This document shows, piece by piece, positions 13,120-21,889 of a stretch of 23,434 nt of DNA. The translations under genes were made by a program, and so were the position numbers. Location: positions 1-23,434 of the IMG/VR virus record IMGVR_UViG_3300018411_000073; one strand, 5' to 3'. The notes beneath the pieces were generated by a model. It made no database searches, was not told the origin of the DNA, and worked only from the letters and a program-made list of their open reading frames with translations. The DNA is from a virus. Position 1 is the stretch's first letter. Every line of letters starts with the position of its first letter.

Positions 13120-13767
13120 TTAGGATGCGTAGGAGATGGAGCGGCCCAGGATGGTCATCGCAGCCTGGACTGTCAGCACCTGGTTGTTATTCATCTGCGG
13201 CATTTCGGAAACGCTCATGTAGCCGTAGCCGTAGGTGACAGCGCCACCGGAAATGACCTGCTTGAATGCCACCTTCTTGAGCGTGCGGGAAATCGCGAGC
13301 ATCGCCTTGTAATTGGCGTTGTTCGGGTCGTACGCGAGCGACAGCGTGATGCTGGTTGCGTTGAAGCCGGTAGGAATGCGGATGCCGTTGCGCTTGGCCA
13401 GCGGGTTGACATCGGTGAAGCGCGGATCACCACCGGACGAGCCGACGGTCAGGACCTGCGGCATTGTTGCCCAGCCGCTGATCTTCTGAGCGGTACCGGC
13501 GCCACCGCCGGCGGGGAAGAACGAAACGTCGCTGGTGTCGAGGTCGACAATCTTGAAGCTGTTGGCGTCGACCACCTCGACTTTATAGACGCTGTCCGTT
13601 GCGTCTTCCCAGCCGGAGGTCAGCAGAATTTCGTCGCCAGTGGCGTAGCCGTGGGCATTCGCTGTCGCGACCGCAGGATTGGCGTTGGTGATCGCCGAAA
13701 TTGTCTTCGCAGCTGCGAAAGTGTTGGAGAACTGCTGCTGCGAGCCCTCGGGAAAGTAGTAAGCCAT
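13120..13767 (-). CDS. Major tail tube protein
   Basis: A 215-residue beta-rich protein placed between the tail-completion gene and the tail chaperones, the standard place of the tube subunit. The early part has SAITNANPAVATANAHGYATGD followed by EILLTSGWEDATDSVYKVEV, a small immunoglobulin- or ubiquitin-activating-like loop domain seen in several phage tail tubes (about residues 20-85). The remainder (PRFTDVNPLAKRNGIRIPTGF, then SLAYDPNNANYKAML and a YGYMSVSEMPQMNNN loop) looks like the tube fold. Many copies should stack as hexameric rings around the tape measure. The start at 13767 has AAAGG upstream. The family call is from position and general pattern. Confidence 0.8.
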   Translation of the reverse strand: MAYYFPEGSQQQFSNTFAAAKTISAITNANPAVATANAHGYATGDEILLTSGWEDATDSVYKVEVVDANSFKIVDLDTSDVSFFPAGGGAGTAQKISGWATMPQVLTVGSSGGDPRFTDVNPLAKRNGIRIPTGFNATSITLSLAYDPNNANYKAMLAISRTLKKVAFKQVISGGAVTYGYGYMSVSEMPQMNNNQVLTVQAAMTILGRSISYAS

Positions 13768-13789
13768 CTTGTTTGCCTTTCATTGGACG

Positions 13790-13815
13790 AAAAAAAACCG
13801 CCAGAAGGCGGCGGT
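13790..13815 (-). terminator. Intrinsic-terminator-like hairpin between tail-completion and tail tube genes
   Basis: Minus-strand stem CCGCC/GGCGG (13807-13811 with 13798-13802, TTCT loop; or a 6-bp alternative using 13810-13815) followed by eight U (13790-13797). It lies in the 81-bp gap between the genes at 13849 and 13767. Confidence 0.75.
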
Positions 13816-13848
13816 GGTTGACGCCCTTGCGGGCACTAATCTGTACTG

Positions 13849-14202
13849 CTATCGGTCCGACCAGATGCTGAAGTCCTGCGACGAGCCATAGAGCAGCATG
13901 TCGGGGTCATAGTCGGAAACCGGTGCCGACAACGGCCGGGCGACGAACTGCGTCGCTTGACGCAGCACGGCTTCAATCTGCAGGACCAGTTCACTTGCCT
14001 GCTTACGGGTGTCCGCCCAGACGTTGATCTGGAATTCCCCGTTCTGCTTGTTCGGCACCTCGTTGCCCAGCGGGTTGATCACCTGGCCGCCGATCTGCTG
14101 ATAGGTGACATACGGCCGGACGGTCGCCGTCGGCGCGACGTCGGGGAAAACTCGCGGGCAAAGCGGCAACAGCACGTTCCGCAGATCGACTTCAACGGTC
14201 AT
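13849..14202 (-). CDS. Tail completion / tail terminator protein (DUF3168 family)
   Basis: A 117-residue protein with DUF3168 features: an N-terminal helix ending in a short loop (DLRNVLLPLCPRVFPDVAP), the strand RPYVTYQQIGG, then GEFQINVWADTRKQASELVLQIEAVL, and a C-terminal strand pair containing DYDPDMLLYGSSQDFSIW. Proteins of this family cap the tail tube and connect it to the head (lambda U-like role). The start overlaps the preceding stop (ATGA at 14199-14202). The next gene downstream is the tail tube, in keeping with this role. Confidence 0.85.
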   Translation of the reverse strand: MTVEVDLRNVLLPLCPRVFPDVAPTATVRPYVTYQQIGGQVINPLGNEVPNKQNGEFQINVWADTRKQASELVLQIEAVLRQATQFVARPLSAPVSDYDPDMLLYGSSQDFSIWSDR

Positions 14203-14771
14203 TTGGCGTTAATCCTCTTCAGCAGCTCCGCCTCGGCTGCGGCGATGGCTTGCGGGGTGCGCGACGCGGCGCGCCGGATGAAGGCTTTCCCAAGCCACTG
14301 CACCGGACCGCCTTGCCGCAGCACGTAATAGGCGTCCTTTTCCGCTTGCGACGCACGCCGGGCGGGCTTCGGTGTGCCCTTCTTCTCAGGCCTCACAAGC
14401 GTGTACCACCGCCCGTCCTTGCCAACTCGCGTCTCATACCGCTGGATATATCCGTACTCCAAGAGGTGCCCATGCGGCGCCTTCTTGTGATTCCAGCTCA
14501 CGTGATAGGTGGCCACACCCGGCCGGCTGTTGCTTTCGCTGTAGGCTTGGTAAATCGAGCGGTCAAGGTTGCCGGTTTTCTTCCCGATCGCCGCGACGTT
14601 TTCCTTCACTGCGTCATACAGAACCTGAGCCGCTGCTTGGGCCGCCGGCCGCGCCGCCTCTTCGGCGTTGTCTGCCAGCTGATCGATGTATGCATCCAGG
14701 CTGGAAGTGTCTATATCGATGCTGAATGAATTCTGACCGGATAGCGCGTGAATGCCATTCCGGCTCTTCAT
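14199..14771 (-). CDS. HK97 gp10-like head-tail joining / tail protein
   Basis: A 190-residue protein of the HK97-gp10 type: an N-terminal helix (SSLDAYIDQLADNAEEAARP), then VLYDAVKENVAAIGKKTGNLDRSIY, with the Gly-Asn-Leu-x-x-Ser pattern typical of this family, a HLLEYGYIQRYE segment matching the family's LExG motif, and a C-terminal AFIRRAASRTPQAI helix. It probably helps close the head or start the tail. The start at 14771 is preferred over 14786 because it overlaps the previous stop (ATGA) and has AGGTGG five bases upstream. It lies between the head-tail adaptor and DUF3168 genes, the common order. Confidence 0.87.
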   Translation of the reverse strand: MKSRNGIHALSGQNSFSIDIDTSSLDAYIDQLADNAEEAARPAAQAAAQVLYDAVKENVAAIGKKTGNLDRSIYQAYSESNSRPGVATYHVSWNHKKAPHGHLLEYGYIQRYETRVGKDGRWYTLVRPEKKGTPKPARRASQAEKDAYYVLRQGGPVQWLGKAFIRRAASRTPQAIAAAEAELLKRINAK

Positions 14772-15085
14772 GACACCACCTGGCATGCCAGATCGGTGTA
14801 CTGCTTGCCGCTGGCGTCCGGCAGCGGCGCCAGAATGTCGTAAACAGTCGTGCCATGCACCGCGCGCATTCCCGCCGTGATGTCTGTCCGGTACCGAATT
14901 CTGATGCTTGCCTTCACCACGCTCGCCGGCGAGTCGGCTTTGATCGACTCAAGCCCGCTTTGGTGACGGATGTCAGCCCAGACTGTGGCGACGTCGGTCC
15001 ATGTGCTGGCCGGCTGCCCATAGTCATCCGTCGTGCTGGCTTGCTGCTGGATAACGACCTTGTTCCGGAGGGAGCCCGCACGCAT
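14768..15085 (-). CDS. Head-tail adaptor (phage H-T joining, SPP1 gp16 / HK97 gp7-like)
   Basis: A 105-residue beta-barrel protein of the Phage_H_T_join type. The family pattern is clear: MRAGSLRNKVVIQQ at the start, DYGQPASTWTDVATVWADI (residues about 21-39), then ESIKADSPASVVKASIRIRYRTDI and a C-terminal TVYDILAP strand. It works as the stopper that closes the portal channel and carries the tail. The ATG shares one base with the TAA of the connector gene upstream, and its stop overlaps the next start. Confidence 0.88.
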   Translation of the reverse strand: MRAGSLRNKVVIQQQASTTDDYGQPASTWTDVATVWADIRHQSGLESIKADSPASVVKASIRIRYRTDITAGMRAVHGTTVYDILAPLPDASGKQYTDLACQVVS

Positions 15086-15651
15086 TACAGGCTCCAGATC
15101 CGGTACGCGTCGAGAAGGCAGTCCACAAATGGCATTTCTGCCAAAGAGACGCCGGCGGCGACGCTTTCACGGTTCTCGTACAGCATGCCGATTCGCAGGA
15201 GCATCCATTGCTTGATCTCCTGGGGCACTGCGGCCGCGTTTGCATACCCGGCGACGTAGCGGATCAGCACAGCATTAGCCTGTGACCGCGTCGCCGGCCA
15301 AGACGCGCCGAACTGCGCGGTTAGGCGGGCCGGCTCGCTGTGGCTGTCCAGCAGATATGCGGCAGGGTCGAGCACCTGGAGAACGCCGTCTGTGTCGACG
15401 TACTTTACGCTGTCGACAGCGGATACCGGCGCCCGCGACAGCCGAACTTCTGTTGCAAACTCATCCAGCGCCAGCTCCCATGTCTGAGGAAGCAGCGCGC
15501 GGCCGGTCGCGGTCTCCGCGCCTTGGCGGGCGGCCACGATGAGCGCCGTGATCAGCGCGTCTTCGTCAGTCGAGTCGACACGCAGATGCGCCTTCGCTTC
15601 AGCCAGCGTGATCGGCTCGGCCGTCGGCGCGGTGATGAGTTTGCTTGGCAC
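15085..15651 (-). CDS. Head-tail connector protein, phiE125 gp8 / HK97 gp6-like
   Basis: A 188-residue protein. The N terminus has the family pattern PITLAEAKAHLRVD followed by EDALITALIVAARQGAETATGRAL (residues about 13-54). A beta-rich middle contains APVSAVDSVKYVDTDG. A C-terminal helical part has QEIKQWMLLRIGMLYENRE (about 144-162), the helix that recurs in gp6-like connectors. It binds below the portal as a ring and receives the adaptor. GTG at 15651 is the start, with AGGAG six bases upstream. It follows the small protein gene by 12 bases. Confidence 0.9.
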   Translation of the reverse strand: MPSKLITAPTAEPITLAEAKAHLRVDSTDEDALITALIVAARQGAETATGRALLPQTWELALDEFATEVRLSRAPVSAVDSVKYVDTDGVLQVLDPAAYLLDSHSEPARLTAQFGASWPATRSQANAVLIRYVAGYANAAAVPQEIKQWMLLRIGMLYENRESVAAGVSLAEMPFVDCLLDAYRIWSL

Positions 15652-15663
15652 GGGGCGCTCCTG

Positions 15664-15912
15664 TTACTTAGCGGCCTCGTCGCCGACGGCCTTGGCTTCC
15701 TTGGCCAGCTTGGCGACTTCGTCGGCGTGCTTGATCACCTTGGCACCCAGTTCAGTCGTGCAGTACGCGACTGCTTCCTTGTTGCTGTCAGCAGCGCCAG
15801 CACCTTCCAGGTTCTTGACGATCTTCTCGTCCACCTCGATGACTTGATTTGCTTTGTAGCCGATGCCGTCCACCGTGGTATCGGCCAGAATTCGAACTTG
15901 CTTTGATGCCAT
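15664..15912 (-). CDS. Small hypothetical protein between capsid and connector genes
   Basis: An 82-residue protein. The first 35 residues look like a small beta fold (QVRILADTTVDGIGYKANQV, then IEVDEKIVKNLEGAG), and the C-terminal third is a Lys/Ala/Glu-rich helix (KHADEVAKLAKEAKAVGDEAAK). Genes at this spot in related phages often code small proteins of unknown role; a decoration, connector-accessory or capsid-binding function is possible, but nothing in the sequence decides it. The ATG at 15912 follows a perfect terminator-like hairpin at 15941-15963, and its stop is 12 bases before the next start. Confidence 0.7.
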   Translation of the reverse strand: MASKQVRILADTTVDGIGYKANQVIEVDEKIVKNLEGAGAADSNKEAVAYCTTELGAKVIKHADEVAKLAKEAKAVGDEAAK

Positions 15913-15940
15913 GTTCAGTCCCTTCTATTTTCTGGAGATG

Positions 15941-15963
15941 AAAAAGGGCGGCCGAAGCCGCCC
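15941..15963 (-). terminator. Intrinsic-terminator-like hairpin after the capsid gene
   Basis: On the minus strand GGGCGGC (15963-15957), a UUCG tetraloop, GCCGCCC (15952-15946), then five U (15945-15941). All seven pairs are perfect. It is 16 bases after the capsid stop, so it could cap the abundant capsid mRNA or protect its 3-prime end. Confidence 0.85.
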
Positions 15964-15979
15964 CTCCCGTTAGCCGCGG

Positions 15980-17185
15980 TTAGGTGGCCGAGTGCTGGTA
16001 AGTTTTAACGGCGCCTGTGTCGAGCAGGTTGCCGCCGGCGCGGGCCCATGCCAGGAAGCCGATTTGGCCCTTGGAGATGTAGGCCGAGTCCTCGAAGCGG
16101 AACAGGGTGACTTCCATCGCGTCGCGAATCATGTACTCGTCCAGCTTGCCGAATGCGATGGACTTTGCATTCGCGGCCGGCGAGGGCATGTGGTTATTGA
16201 TCTGAATCGGGTGACCCAGCAGTTCGTCCGCCAGACCGGCAGAAATGCCAGCCTCATAGGACGGCGCCCAGATCGGACGGCCAGCAGTGTCCTTCAGCTT
16301 GCGGATCACCTTGCGAGTGGGCTGGGCAAAGGTGAACTTCCGACCTTCGTAACCATCGTCCACAGATTCAATCAGGTCGACCAGGTCGTCATAGAGCACG
16401 GTCACGGTCTGGCCGGTTGCGCCCGTCTTGCCGACGGTTGCGGCAGTCACCAGACCGTTCGGCTCACCGGAGTTGGTGCCAACAGTGAATTTGCGGTTCT
16501 GGATACGGCCGATGCGGTCGCGCACCCGCTTGTAGACCATCGCGATGATGTCGATGGACGAATCCATCACGAGCTCGATCGGGATAGCAATCGACTTGGA
16601 ACCGAACTTGTAGGTGTTCAAGCCAACGGTGCCGAATGTCGGGTCTGCAGCGGCGGCAGTCTGGTTTTCCGCCACGATTTCGCCTTCCTCCGCGGTGCCA
16701 TCACTGGATGGGTAGGAGAGCGGCGCGCCGGTGGCGGTCACGATACGGCTTGCGACGTTACGCATGCCGGCGTAGGTGGCGATGGCATCGACCAGTTCCT
16801 TGGCGATGTCGGACTGAACGGTATAACCGCCCTGGTTGCCGGTGCCGGTGGACATGGTGTTGCGGATCTGCATGAGCTCGTCACGCGAGAGAACCGTCGG
16901 GCCTTCGCGCAGGAGCTTTGCGAAGAGCTGGCGAGCTTTGTCTTCAGCGGCGGTCGGCTTCACACGGAATTGTTCAACGTCACGGACGTTCTGCTCCGCT
17001 TCGAGCTCGAGAACCGCCTGGACAGCAGTAATTTCAGCGTCAATCGCCTCGATCTGCTCGGCACGGTTGTCGAATGCGGTCTGGTCTTCCTTTGACCATG
17101 CGCGGTCGCCCTTCTGCTCCAGCTGGTTGCGGGCTTCTTTCGCGAGTTGCTGACGTTGCTCGCGCAATGCTTGAATAGACTTCAT
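15980..17185 (-). CDS. Major capsid protein, HK97 fold
   Basis: A 401-residue HK97-family capsid protein. The N-terminal ~95 residues are charged and helical (LREQRQQLAKEARN, RAEQIEAIDAEITAVQA) and correspond to the delta/scaffolding domain usually cut off by the prohead protease. After LLREGPTVLSRDEL the mature part follows: GGYTVQSDIAKELVDAI, VASRIVTATGAPLSYP, the E-loop region with EGEIVAENQTAAAADPTFG, KFGSKSIAIPIELVMDS, and at the end AYISKGQIGFLAWARAGGNLL. No separate scaffold gene is visible, which fits the delta-domain model. AAAGGAA precedes the start. The gene is bracketed by two terminator-like hairpins. Confidence 0.95.
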   Translation of the reverse strand: MKSIQALREQRQQLAKEARNQLEQKGDRAWSKEDQTAFDNRAEQIEAIDAEITAVQAVLELEAEQNVRDVEQFRVKPTAAEDKARQLFAKLLREGPTVLSRDELMQIRNTMSTGTGNQGGYTVQSDIAKELVDAIATYAGMRNVASRIVTATGAPLSYPSSDGTAEEGEIVAENQTAAAADPTFGTVGLNTYKFGSKSIAIPIELVMDSSIDIIAMVYKRVRDRIGRIQNRKFTVGTNSGEPNGLVTAATVGKTGATGQTVTVLYDDLVDLIESVDDGYEGRKFTFAQPTRKVIRKLKDTAGRPIWAPSYEAGISAGLADELLGHPIQINNHMPSPAANAKSIAFGKLDEYMIRDAMEVTLFRFEDSAYISKGQIGFLAWARAGGNLLDTGAVKTYQHSAT

Positions 17186-17208
17186 GCTGTTTCCTTTCTA
17201 CAGGTCGT

Positions 17209-17231
17209 AAAAAAAGCCGCACTAGGCGGCT
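17209..17231 (-). terminator. Intrinsic-terminator-like hairpin between prohead protease and capsid genes
   Basis: Minus-strand stem AGCCGC/GCGGCT (17231-17226 with 17220-17215, 5-base loop) followed by U (17215-17209, the first shared with the stem). It lies in the 69-bp gap before the capsid start and leaves the capsid ribosome-binding site free. Confidence 0.78.
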
Positions 17232-17254
17232 GTCATCGGGATTGCGCGAGCGCG

Positions 17255-17950
17255 TTATCCGATTTCGTGCAAGCGCAGCCGGTTCAGGTTGCGCTGACGG
17301 ACTGCATCCCAGTTCTGGGAATCGTCCTGCGTGCGTTCGATCTTCGGCGCATTTGCATAGGCCGAGAGATCCCATTTGTTTTCTGCCTTGGCGGCGGTGG
17401 TGACCGAATTAACGAAGCCGTTATCAAGCGCCTCTTGGGCGGTGAACCAAGTCTCAGCATCCATCCATGCCACGATCTCGTCGGCCGACTTGCCGCTTTT
17501 CTTGGCGTAGTCGTTCACGATGGTCTGATCGATCTTGTCCAGCAGGCCGGCGGTTTCTTTCAGCTCATGCTTGTTGCCGTAAGCCATGGTCCAAGCGTTG
17601 TGGATCATGAAAAAGCCGCCATCAGCCATCACCACGTTCTTTGCTGCGATCGCAACATAGGTGGCTGCGCTAGCGGCCAAGCCGTCGATGTAGGCAGTCA
17701 CGTCGCCATGCTGGGCAATGGCTGTGGCCATCGCGCGGCCGGCAAAAACGTCGCCACCGGGCGAGTTAATGCGCAGCGAAACAGACTTGCCTTTCAGTTC
17801 GGACAGCGCCTTGGTGATGTCTGCGGCGCTCACGCCCCAATAGTCGTCGATGACGTCGTAGAGGTAGATCGTAGTTTCGTCACCTTCGGCACGGACCTTG
17901 GCCGGCTCACGGCTGGCGTTGTTACGAATCAGTTGGACTAGCTTTTTCAT
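17255..17950 (-). CDS. Prohead protease, ClpP-like serine protease (S14 type)
   Basis: A 231-residue ClpP-fold protease predicted to remove the delta domain of the capsid protein. The ClpP landmarks are in order: INSPGGDVFAG (residues 61-71), the nucleophile Ser94 in GLAASAAT, His117 in FFMIHNAW, and ETWFTAQEALDNGFV near 165-180, where ClpP has its catalytic Asp region; here a Glu seems to align. The start at 17950 is chosen because AAAGGG lies just upstream; a longer ORF to 18070 overlaps the portal gene. It follows the portal stop by 13 bases in the common order portal-protease-capsid. Confidence 0.9.
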   Translation of the reverse strand: MKKLVQLIRNNASREPAKVRAEGDETTIYLYDVIDDYWGVSAADITKALSELKGKSVSLRINSPGGDVFAGRAMATAIAQHGDVTAYIDGLAASAATYVAIAAKNVVMADGGFFMIHNAWTMAYGNKHELKETAGLLDKIDQTIVNDYAKKSGKSADEIVAWMDAETWFTAQEALDNGFVNSVTTAAKAENKWDLSAYANAPKIERTQDDSQNWDAVRQRNLNRLRLHEIG

Positions 17951-17963
17951 GTTGCCCTTTCGG

Positions 17964-19256
17964 TTATTCGCTTTCGCCAGGCGGCTGATCGGGTTGTTTT
18001 GGCTGCTGCGGTTCCCGGCGCGGCGGCTCGGGAGCGGCCTTTGCTTGCTTGGTCGGGTCGTACAGAGCATCGCCTCCGATGATCGGCGGCATGTTTTTTA
18101 CCTTCCGGACCTCGTTGATGGTCATCCATCCAGGACCTTGCGAGCCGCCGACTGCCTGCCGCATGTACTCGCCCTCTGCCTTGGAGTCGCCCGCGAGGAG
18201 CGCCTCGAGCTTGTGCTCGACGAACGGCGAAGCGCGGCGGAAAAGCTTACGGTTCAGTTCCTGACGATTGCGCGTCACATACGGATTCAGCGAGAACTTT
18301 AGGAAGCCGATCGTCATCTGCTCGACGCCGGTGCCCCAAGAGGTAGTCGTTTCCTGCGCGCCGATCATGTGCGGCGGCACTCCGAACGCCCGGGCGATGT
18401 CGATTACCTGAAACTTGCGAGATTCCAGCAGCTGCGCGTCGACCGCGCTGAGGCTCATTTCCTTGACGGTGAGTCCTTCGGTCAGCACCAGCGGCTTTCC
18501 GGCGGCATCCGCCCCGGCCTGCTTCGTCGCATACTCGCGCTTGAGGTTTTCGATGGCGTCTGGCGTCATCTTCCCTGACGCCAGAATCGCGTGCTTTGGC
18601 GATGCGCCGTTGGCGAACATCTTGCCTGCCTGCGTGTCTGTCGCCAGTGCAACGCCAATCGACTGGAAAGCCGCCCATTGAATCACTGACATGGACCGGA
18701 GCCCATTGAAGCCGAAACCCGGGAAGTGGAGGATGTCGTCCTGATGCAGCGCGCGGACAGCACCAGTCACCTCATCCGTCACCGTGTAAACCAGAAAGTC
18801 ACCCACCCTGGACACAGCCACGAAGTCAGGATGGAGCGGCTTGAATCCAGCGATACCCGCCCCTTTGCGGAGAATCTCGGCAAAACCGTCGCCTCGGAGC
18901 AGGATGGACATCATGATCCATTCCCAGAAAGCAGCGGCGGTCCATGCCGGGCACGGTTGCTCATTGAGCAGCCACCACAAATCGGGAGAAATGCTTTCGC
19001 GCCCCTTGTCTGTCTCCTTGTAGATGGAGACCGGCAGGGAGGCAAGCGCCCCAGCCAGCAGGCGGACGCACGCATAGACGGCGGAAACCCGCATGGAAGT
19101 CTCCGGTGTTACGGAGAAGCCAGCAGCCGAACGCTCGCCGCCGAGCAGCTGCACGACCTGCGGATCACTCGACCGGATGAGGGTCGCTGCGTTCTGCACC
19201 GACGCGTCTTCTCCCATGGCTCTGCCTGGGAACCATTTTTTGAGAATATTCAGCAT
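17964..19256 (-). CDS. Portal protein, HK97 type
   Basis: A 430-residue portal of the HK97 family. Clear pieces are SAVYACVRLLAGALASLPV (residues about 59-77), the stretch LHPDFVAVSR, DILHFPGFGFNGLRSMSVIQ, GASPKHAIL, then LSAVDAQLLESRKFQVIDIARAFGVPPHMIG and TIGFLKFSLNPYV, with a Pro/Gln-rich tail (PEPPRREPQQPKQPDQ) at the end. Twelve copies form the DNA channel at one capsid vertex and dock the terminase. Its ATG shares one base with the terminase stop (TGATG), so translation is likely coupled. Confidence 0.95.
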   Translation of the reverse strand: MLNILKKWFPGRAMGEDASVQNAATLIRSSDPQVVQLLGGERSAAGFSVTPETSMRVSAVYACVRLLAGALASLPVSIYKETDKGRESISPDLWWLLNEQPCPAWTAAAFWEWIMMSILLRGDGFAEILRKGAGIAGFKPLHPDFVAVSRVGDFLVYTVTDEVTGAVRALHQDDILHFPGFGFNGLRSMSVIQWAAFQSIGVALATDTQAGKMFANGASPKHAILASGKMTPDAIENLKREYATKQAGADAAGKPLVLTEGLTVKEMSLSAVDAQLLESRKFQVIDIARAFGVPPHMIGAQETTTSWGTGVEQMTIGFLKFSLNPYVTRNRQELNRKLFRRASPFVEHKLEALLAGDSKAEGEYMRQAVGGSQGPGWMTINEVRKVKNMPPIIGGDALYDPTKQAKAAPEPPRREPQQPKQPDQPPGESE

Positions 19257-20968
19257 CAGAGAGAGACAAATCCTTGGTCAATTGCATCAGAATCGTTCGC
19301 CATTGCGCGCCCGATCGCCATAATCAGCGCCACCGCGCCGTCAATCTTGTTGTCGTTGCCCTGCTTGATCGGCCGGACAACGTCATCATTCCCCGGTAGG
19401 TTCTTGCCGATCACGTTGCTGACGCACCAGGTCATGATGGGATTGCCGTCATGATGGAAGCGCCCGCTCAAAATCGCCGCCTCGAGCTCCTTCATCGGGT
19501 CGCTCATGTTGGTGTAGTTCTGCGTCACCGTAATGGGCGTCAAGCCCTCGTCGTCCAGCTGGTGCGCCAAGTTGGTCGCGCCATGCGGGTCGATTGGGCT
19601 GGCCTGCACCGGCGCCAGCTTGTTCGCCTCGATCGCTTCAGCGAGAATTTCCCGGTAGTCGATCTCCGCGCCGTCAGTCGCGATTAGGTCGCCAGTGTTC
19701 ACCCAAGCCTGATAGCGTTCAGCCATCCGGCGGTTGTCCGTGTTCGTAACCGTGTCTTCCGGCACCCAGAACCGCGGCGCGACGCTGTAATAGTGTCGTT
19801 TTCCGCCAATGTCCCGCCAGAACAGCCTCGCCATTGCCGTTAAATCCAGCTTTTTCGACAAGTCGAAGCCCAGATTGCATTCGTGACCTTCGAACTGCTC
19901 AAGTCGTAACGACCGGTCCTCGCAGGCCTTCCAGCTTTCCAGATTGAAATAGCCCGCTTTCGCCGACGTCCACACGTTCAAATGCTTGGTTTTGAACGTA
20001 TTGGTGAATCGCGCGCTGCGAATAGCTCGCTGCTGCTGGCTTTCCAAATACTCCTGAAACACCGAAACGCCGATGTTGGGATTGGCTTTCGCCAGCACCT
20101 TCGGATCGGTCCAACTGTCGCCCTCGTCGATCGTGAAAATCCAGCCGAACAGCTCCTCATCAGGAACCGTCCCTTCCAGCATCTCGACCACCTGCCGGCG
20201 CTTGTCGTAGCACGGTCCCTCGATGTTCGCGCCGGCGGTCGTGATGATAAACATCAGTGCCTGGCGGCGCGCACCCATGCCGGTCAGCATGGTCTCGTAA
20301 AGAGACGCGCTGTCGTGCTCGTGGTACTCGTCGACGATCGCACAGGAAGGCGACGCGCCGTCACCCGGGTTGCCAATCAGCGGCTCGAACCGACTGCCGT
20401 CCTCGGGCTTGTTCATGTTCTGGGCGTTGACTTCAATGCCCGCCGCCTCGATTAGCATCGGAGAGCGCTTGACCATCAGGCGCGCCGGCCGGAACACCTC
20501 CCAAGCCTGCTTCTCAGTGGTCGCCCCGGCGTACACTTCAGCGCCAAACTCGTCGTCCAGGATGAACATCGAGATACCGACGCCGGCGGCGATGACGCTT
20601 TTCCCGTTTTTCCGGGGCACTTCCCAGTAGCTCTCGCGGAACCGGCGGAGGCCGTCCTTCTTCCGTTTCCAGCCGAAGGTGACCGCCAGGCCAAACTTCT
20701 GCCACGGCTCCAGCGTGACGAGCTGTCGCTTGAACGCCCATTCGCCCTTTGTATGGGGCATGAGCTCGATCAGCTTCAGCTTGCGCTCGGCGGCCGCCGG
20801 GTCAAATCGGTACTTGAACGTCTTCGACCGGCTCTCCGCCATGTCATCGAAGTGACGTTTGCATGCCTGCTTCACATAGCGGCATGCCGGAACCTTGCCT
20901 GCGATGACGTCGCGCGCCCACTTCAGCCCGGCCTCGACTCGCGGGTATTGTTCCTTGACCTTAACCAT
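19256..20968 (-). CDS. Terminase large subunit, HK97/Terminase_1 type
   Basis: A 570-residue packaging motor and nuclease. The ATPase part shows the Q-like LEPWQKFG (86-93), a Walker A variant VPRKNGKS (117-124), Walker B CAIVDEYH (209-216) and the coupling motif TTAGA (243-247). The C-terminal nuclease part has [14 protein letters not shown] around D369 and an acidic [13 protein letters not shown] near 545-557. It pumps DNA into the prohead through the portal and cuts the concatemer. It overlaps the small subunit gene by 8 bases and leads straight into the portal gene. Confidence 0.96.
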   Translation of the reverse strand: MVKVKEQYPRVEAGLKWARDVIAGKVPACRYVKQACKRHFDDMAESRSKTFKYRFDPAAAERKLKLIELMPHTKGEWAFKRQLVTLEPWQKFGLAVTFGWKRKKDGLRRFRESYWEVPRKNGKSVIAAGVGISMFILDDEFGAEVYAGATTEKQAWEVFRPARLMVKRSPMLIEAAGIEVNAQNMNKPEDGSRFEPLIGNPGDGASPSCAIVDEYHEHDSASLYETMLTGMGARRQALMFIITTAGANIEGPCYDKRRQVVEMLEGTVPDEELFGWIFTIDEGDSWTDPKVLAKANPNIGVSVFQEYLESQQQRAIRSARFTNTFKTKHLNVWTSAKAGYFNLESWKACEDRSLRLEQFEGHECNLGFDLSKKLDLTAMARLFWRDIGGKRHYYSVAPRFWVPEDTVTNTDNRRMAERYQAWVNTGDLIATDGAEIDYREILAEAIEANKLAPVQASPIDPHGATNLAHQLDDEGLTPITVTQNYTNMSDPMKELEAAILSGRFHHDGNPIMTWCVSNVIGKNLPGNDDVVRPIKQGNDNKIDGAVALIMAIGRAMANDSDAIDQGFVSL

Positions 20969-21446
20969 TCAACAGCGCCCCGAATGGGTTATCCGGTTTC
21001 TTGTTCCCGCCGCCCATCAGCCGCGAACGGCTGGTTGGATCCAGACCGAGCATCGCGCCGAAGGTCGCCATCTGGCGCGCGGCCTCGTTGACCGCAGTCA
21101 GCGCCGGGTTCTTGGTCGGGCCGCCCTGGGCACCCATCACCACGATTCCGTTTTTCGCGACTTCCTTCTGAGCCTCACGCCAGTTGCCATAGGCAGTGCA
21201 GAAAATCTCGACGTTGTGCAAGTCGGTCATCTGCAGCACCTTCTGACCGCACAGAAGCGGAACGAGCCGCTCCCACATCTCGCGGGCGTGCCCGATGATC
21301 CACTCCGGCGCGCCGATGTCGGTGACGGCGCCGAAGTCCGGCTCATCCTTGTTCAGTGCGCGCTTGCCGGGGTTCCCGGCTGCTTCCTTGCGGGCCGTCG
21401 GCTTGGGTTTCCTGCCACGGCCCGGTACCTTGGCAATCCCTCCCAT
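20961..21446 (-). CDS. Terminase small subunit, P27 family
   Basis: A 161-residue DNA-recognition subunit. A basic N terminus ([24 protein letters not shown]) is followed by the P27/Terminase_4 core: [75 protein letters not shown]. The last part, [11 protein letters not shown], is the usual signature of the family. It finds the packaging site and hands the end to the large subunit. The ATG at 21446 has a modest AAAGG upstream; the stop lies inside the large-subunit start region. Confidence 0.93.
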   Translation of the reverse strand: MGGIAKVPGRGRKPKPTARKEAAGNPGKRALNKDEPDFGAVTDIGAPEWIIGHAREMWERLVPLLCGQKVLQMTDLHNVEIFCTAYGNWREAQKEVAKNGIVVMGAQGGPTKNPALTAVNEAARQMATFGAMLGLDPTSRSRLMGGGNKKPDNPFGALLNG

Positions 21447-21502
21447 GGGCCAACCTTTGGATTTTTAATTTCGCGGTCGTAAAAATTCGAGGAACCGGTC
21501 GG

Positions 21503-21889
21503 TCAGGGACCAAAAGCCCCAGACTTTCGATGCCCCCACCCCCTGCCCCGGTCCGCCGCCGTCTTCGCCTTGTGGCAGTCGCGGCAGATCGACTGCAGAT
21601 TGTCATCATCGTCTGTCCCGCCATCGGCTTTCTGCACGATGTGGTCGACGTCCGTTGCTTCCTTGACTCTTCCCTCTTTCCGGCAGACCTGGCATAAGCC
21701 GCAGTCGCGGAGCAGTATCCGCTCGCGTCGCTTCTGCCATGCCCATCCGTATCCGCGCTCAGTCGTCTTGCCCTTGCTGGTCTTGGCCCAGCCGGAAGAC
21801 TGGCCGGCATGCTTGGCGCAGTAGCCCGGCGCATCCGTCAATGCGCTGCAGCCTGGCTGCCGGCAGATTGACTTGGGACGCTTGGGCAC
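21503..21889 (-). CDS. HNH endonuclease linked to packaging (HK97 gp74-like)
   Basis: A 128-residue nuclease. The HNH fold is clear: paired C66-x2-C69, D82-H83 in DVDHIV, N97, C102-x2-C105 and H106, so a Zn-held beta-beta-alpha-metal site is expected. A second small Cys/His cluster (C9, C14, C24, H27) at the N terminus may be another zinc finger, and a Trp/Arg-rich segment (YGWAWQKRRERIL) lies between. In HK97-like phages the HNH protein next to the terminase genes helps the large subunit make the specific end cut. GTG at 21889 is the start, with AAAGGAA upstream. It is the first gene after the candidate late leader. Confidence 0.93.
   Translation of the reverse strand: MPKRPKSICRQPGCSALTDAPGYCAKHAGQSSGWAKTSKGKTTERGYGWAWQKRRERILLRDCGLCQVCRKEGRVKEATDVDHIVQKADGGTDDDDNLQSICRDCHKAKTAADRGRGWGHRKSGAFGP

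Noticed and set aside
12778-13821. Plus-strand ORF of 347 codons over the tail tube and chaperone genes
   Set aside because: It lies opposite two well-supported genes and its composition looks like a shadow frame. It also covers the intergenic hairpins.
15992-17095. Plus-strand ORF of 367 codons over the capsid gene
   Set aside because: Antisense to the major capsid gene; no recognisable motif, and codon use reflects the opposite strand.
17147-17941. Plus-strand ORF of 264 codons over the ClpP-like protease
   Set aside because: Mirror frame of a clear ClpP-family gene with its active-site motifs.
17255-18070. Longer start (18070) for the prohead protease
   Set aside because: The extra 40 residues lie inside the portal gene's Pro-rich end. 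The start at 17950 has AAAGGG at the right distance and gives a normal ClpP N terminus.
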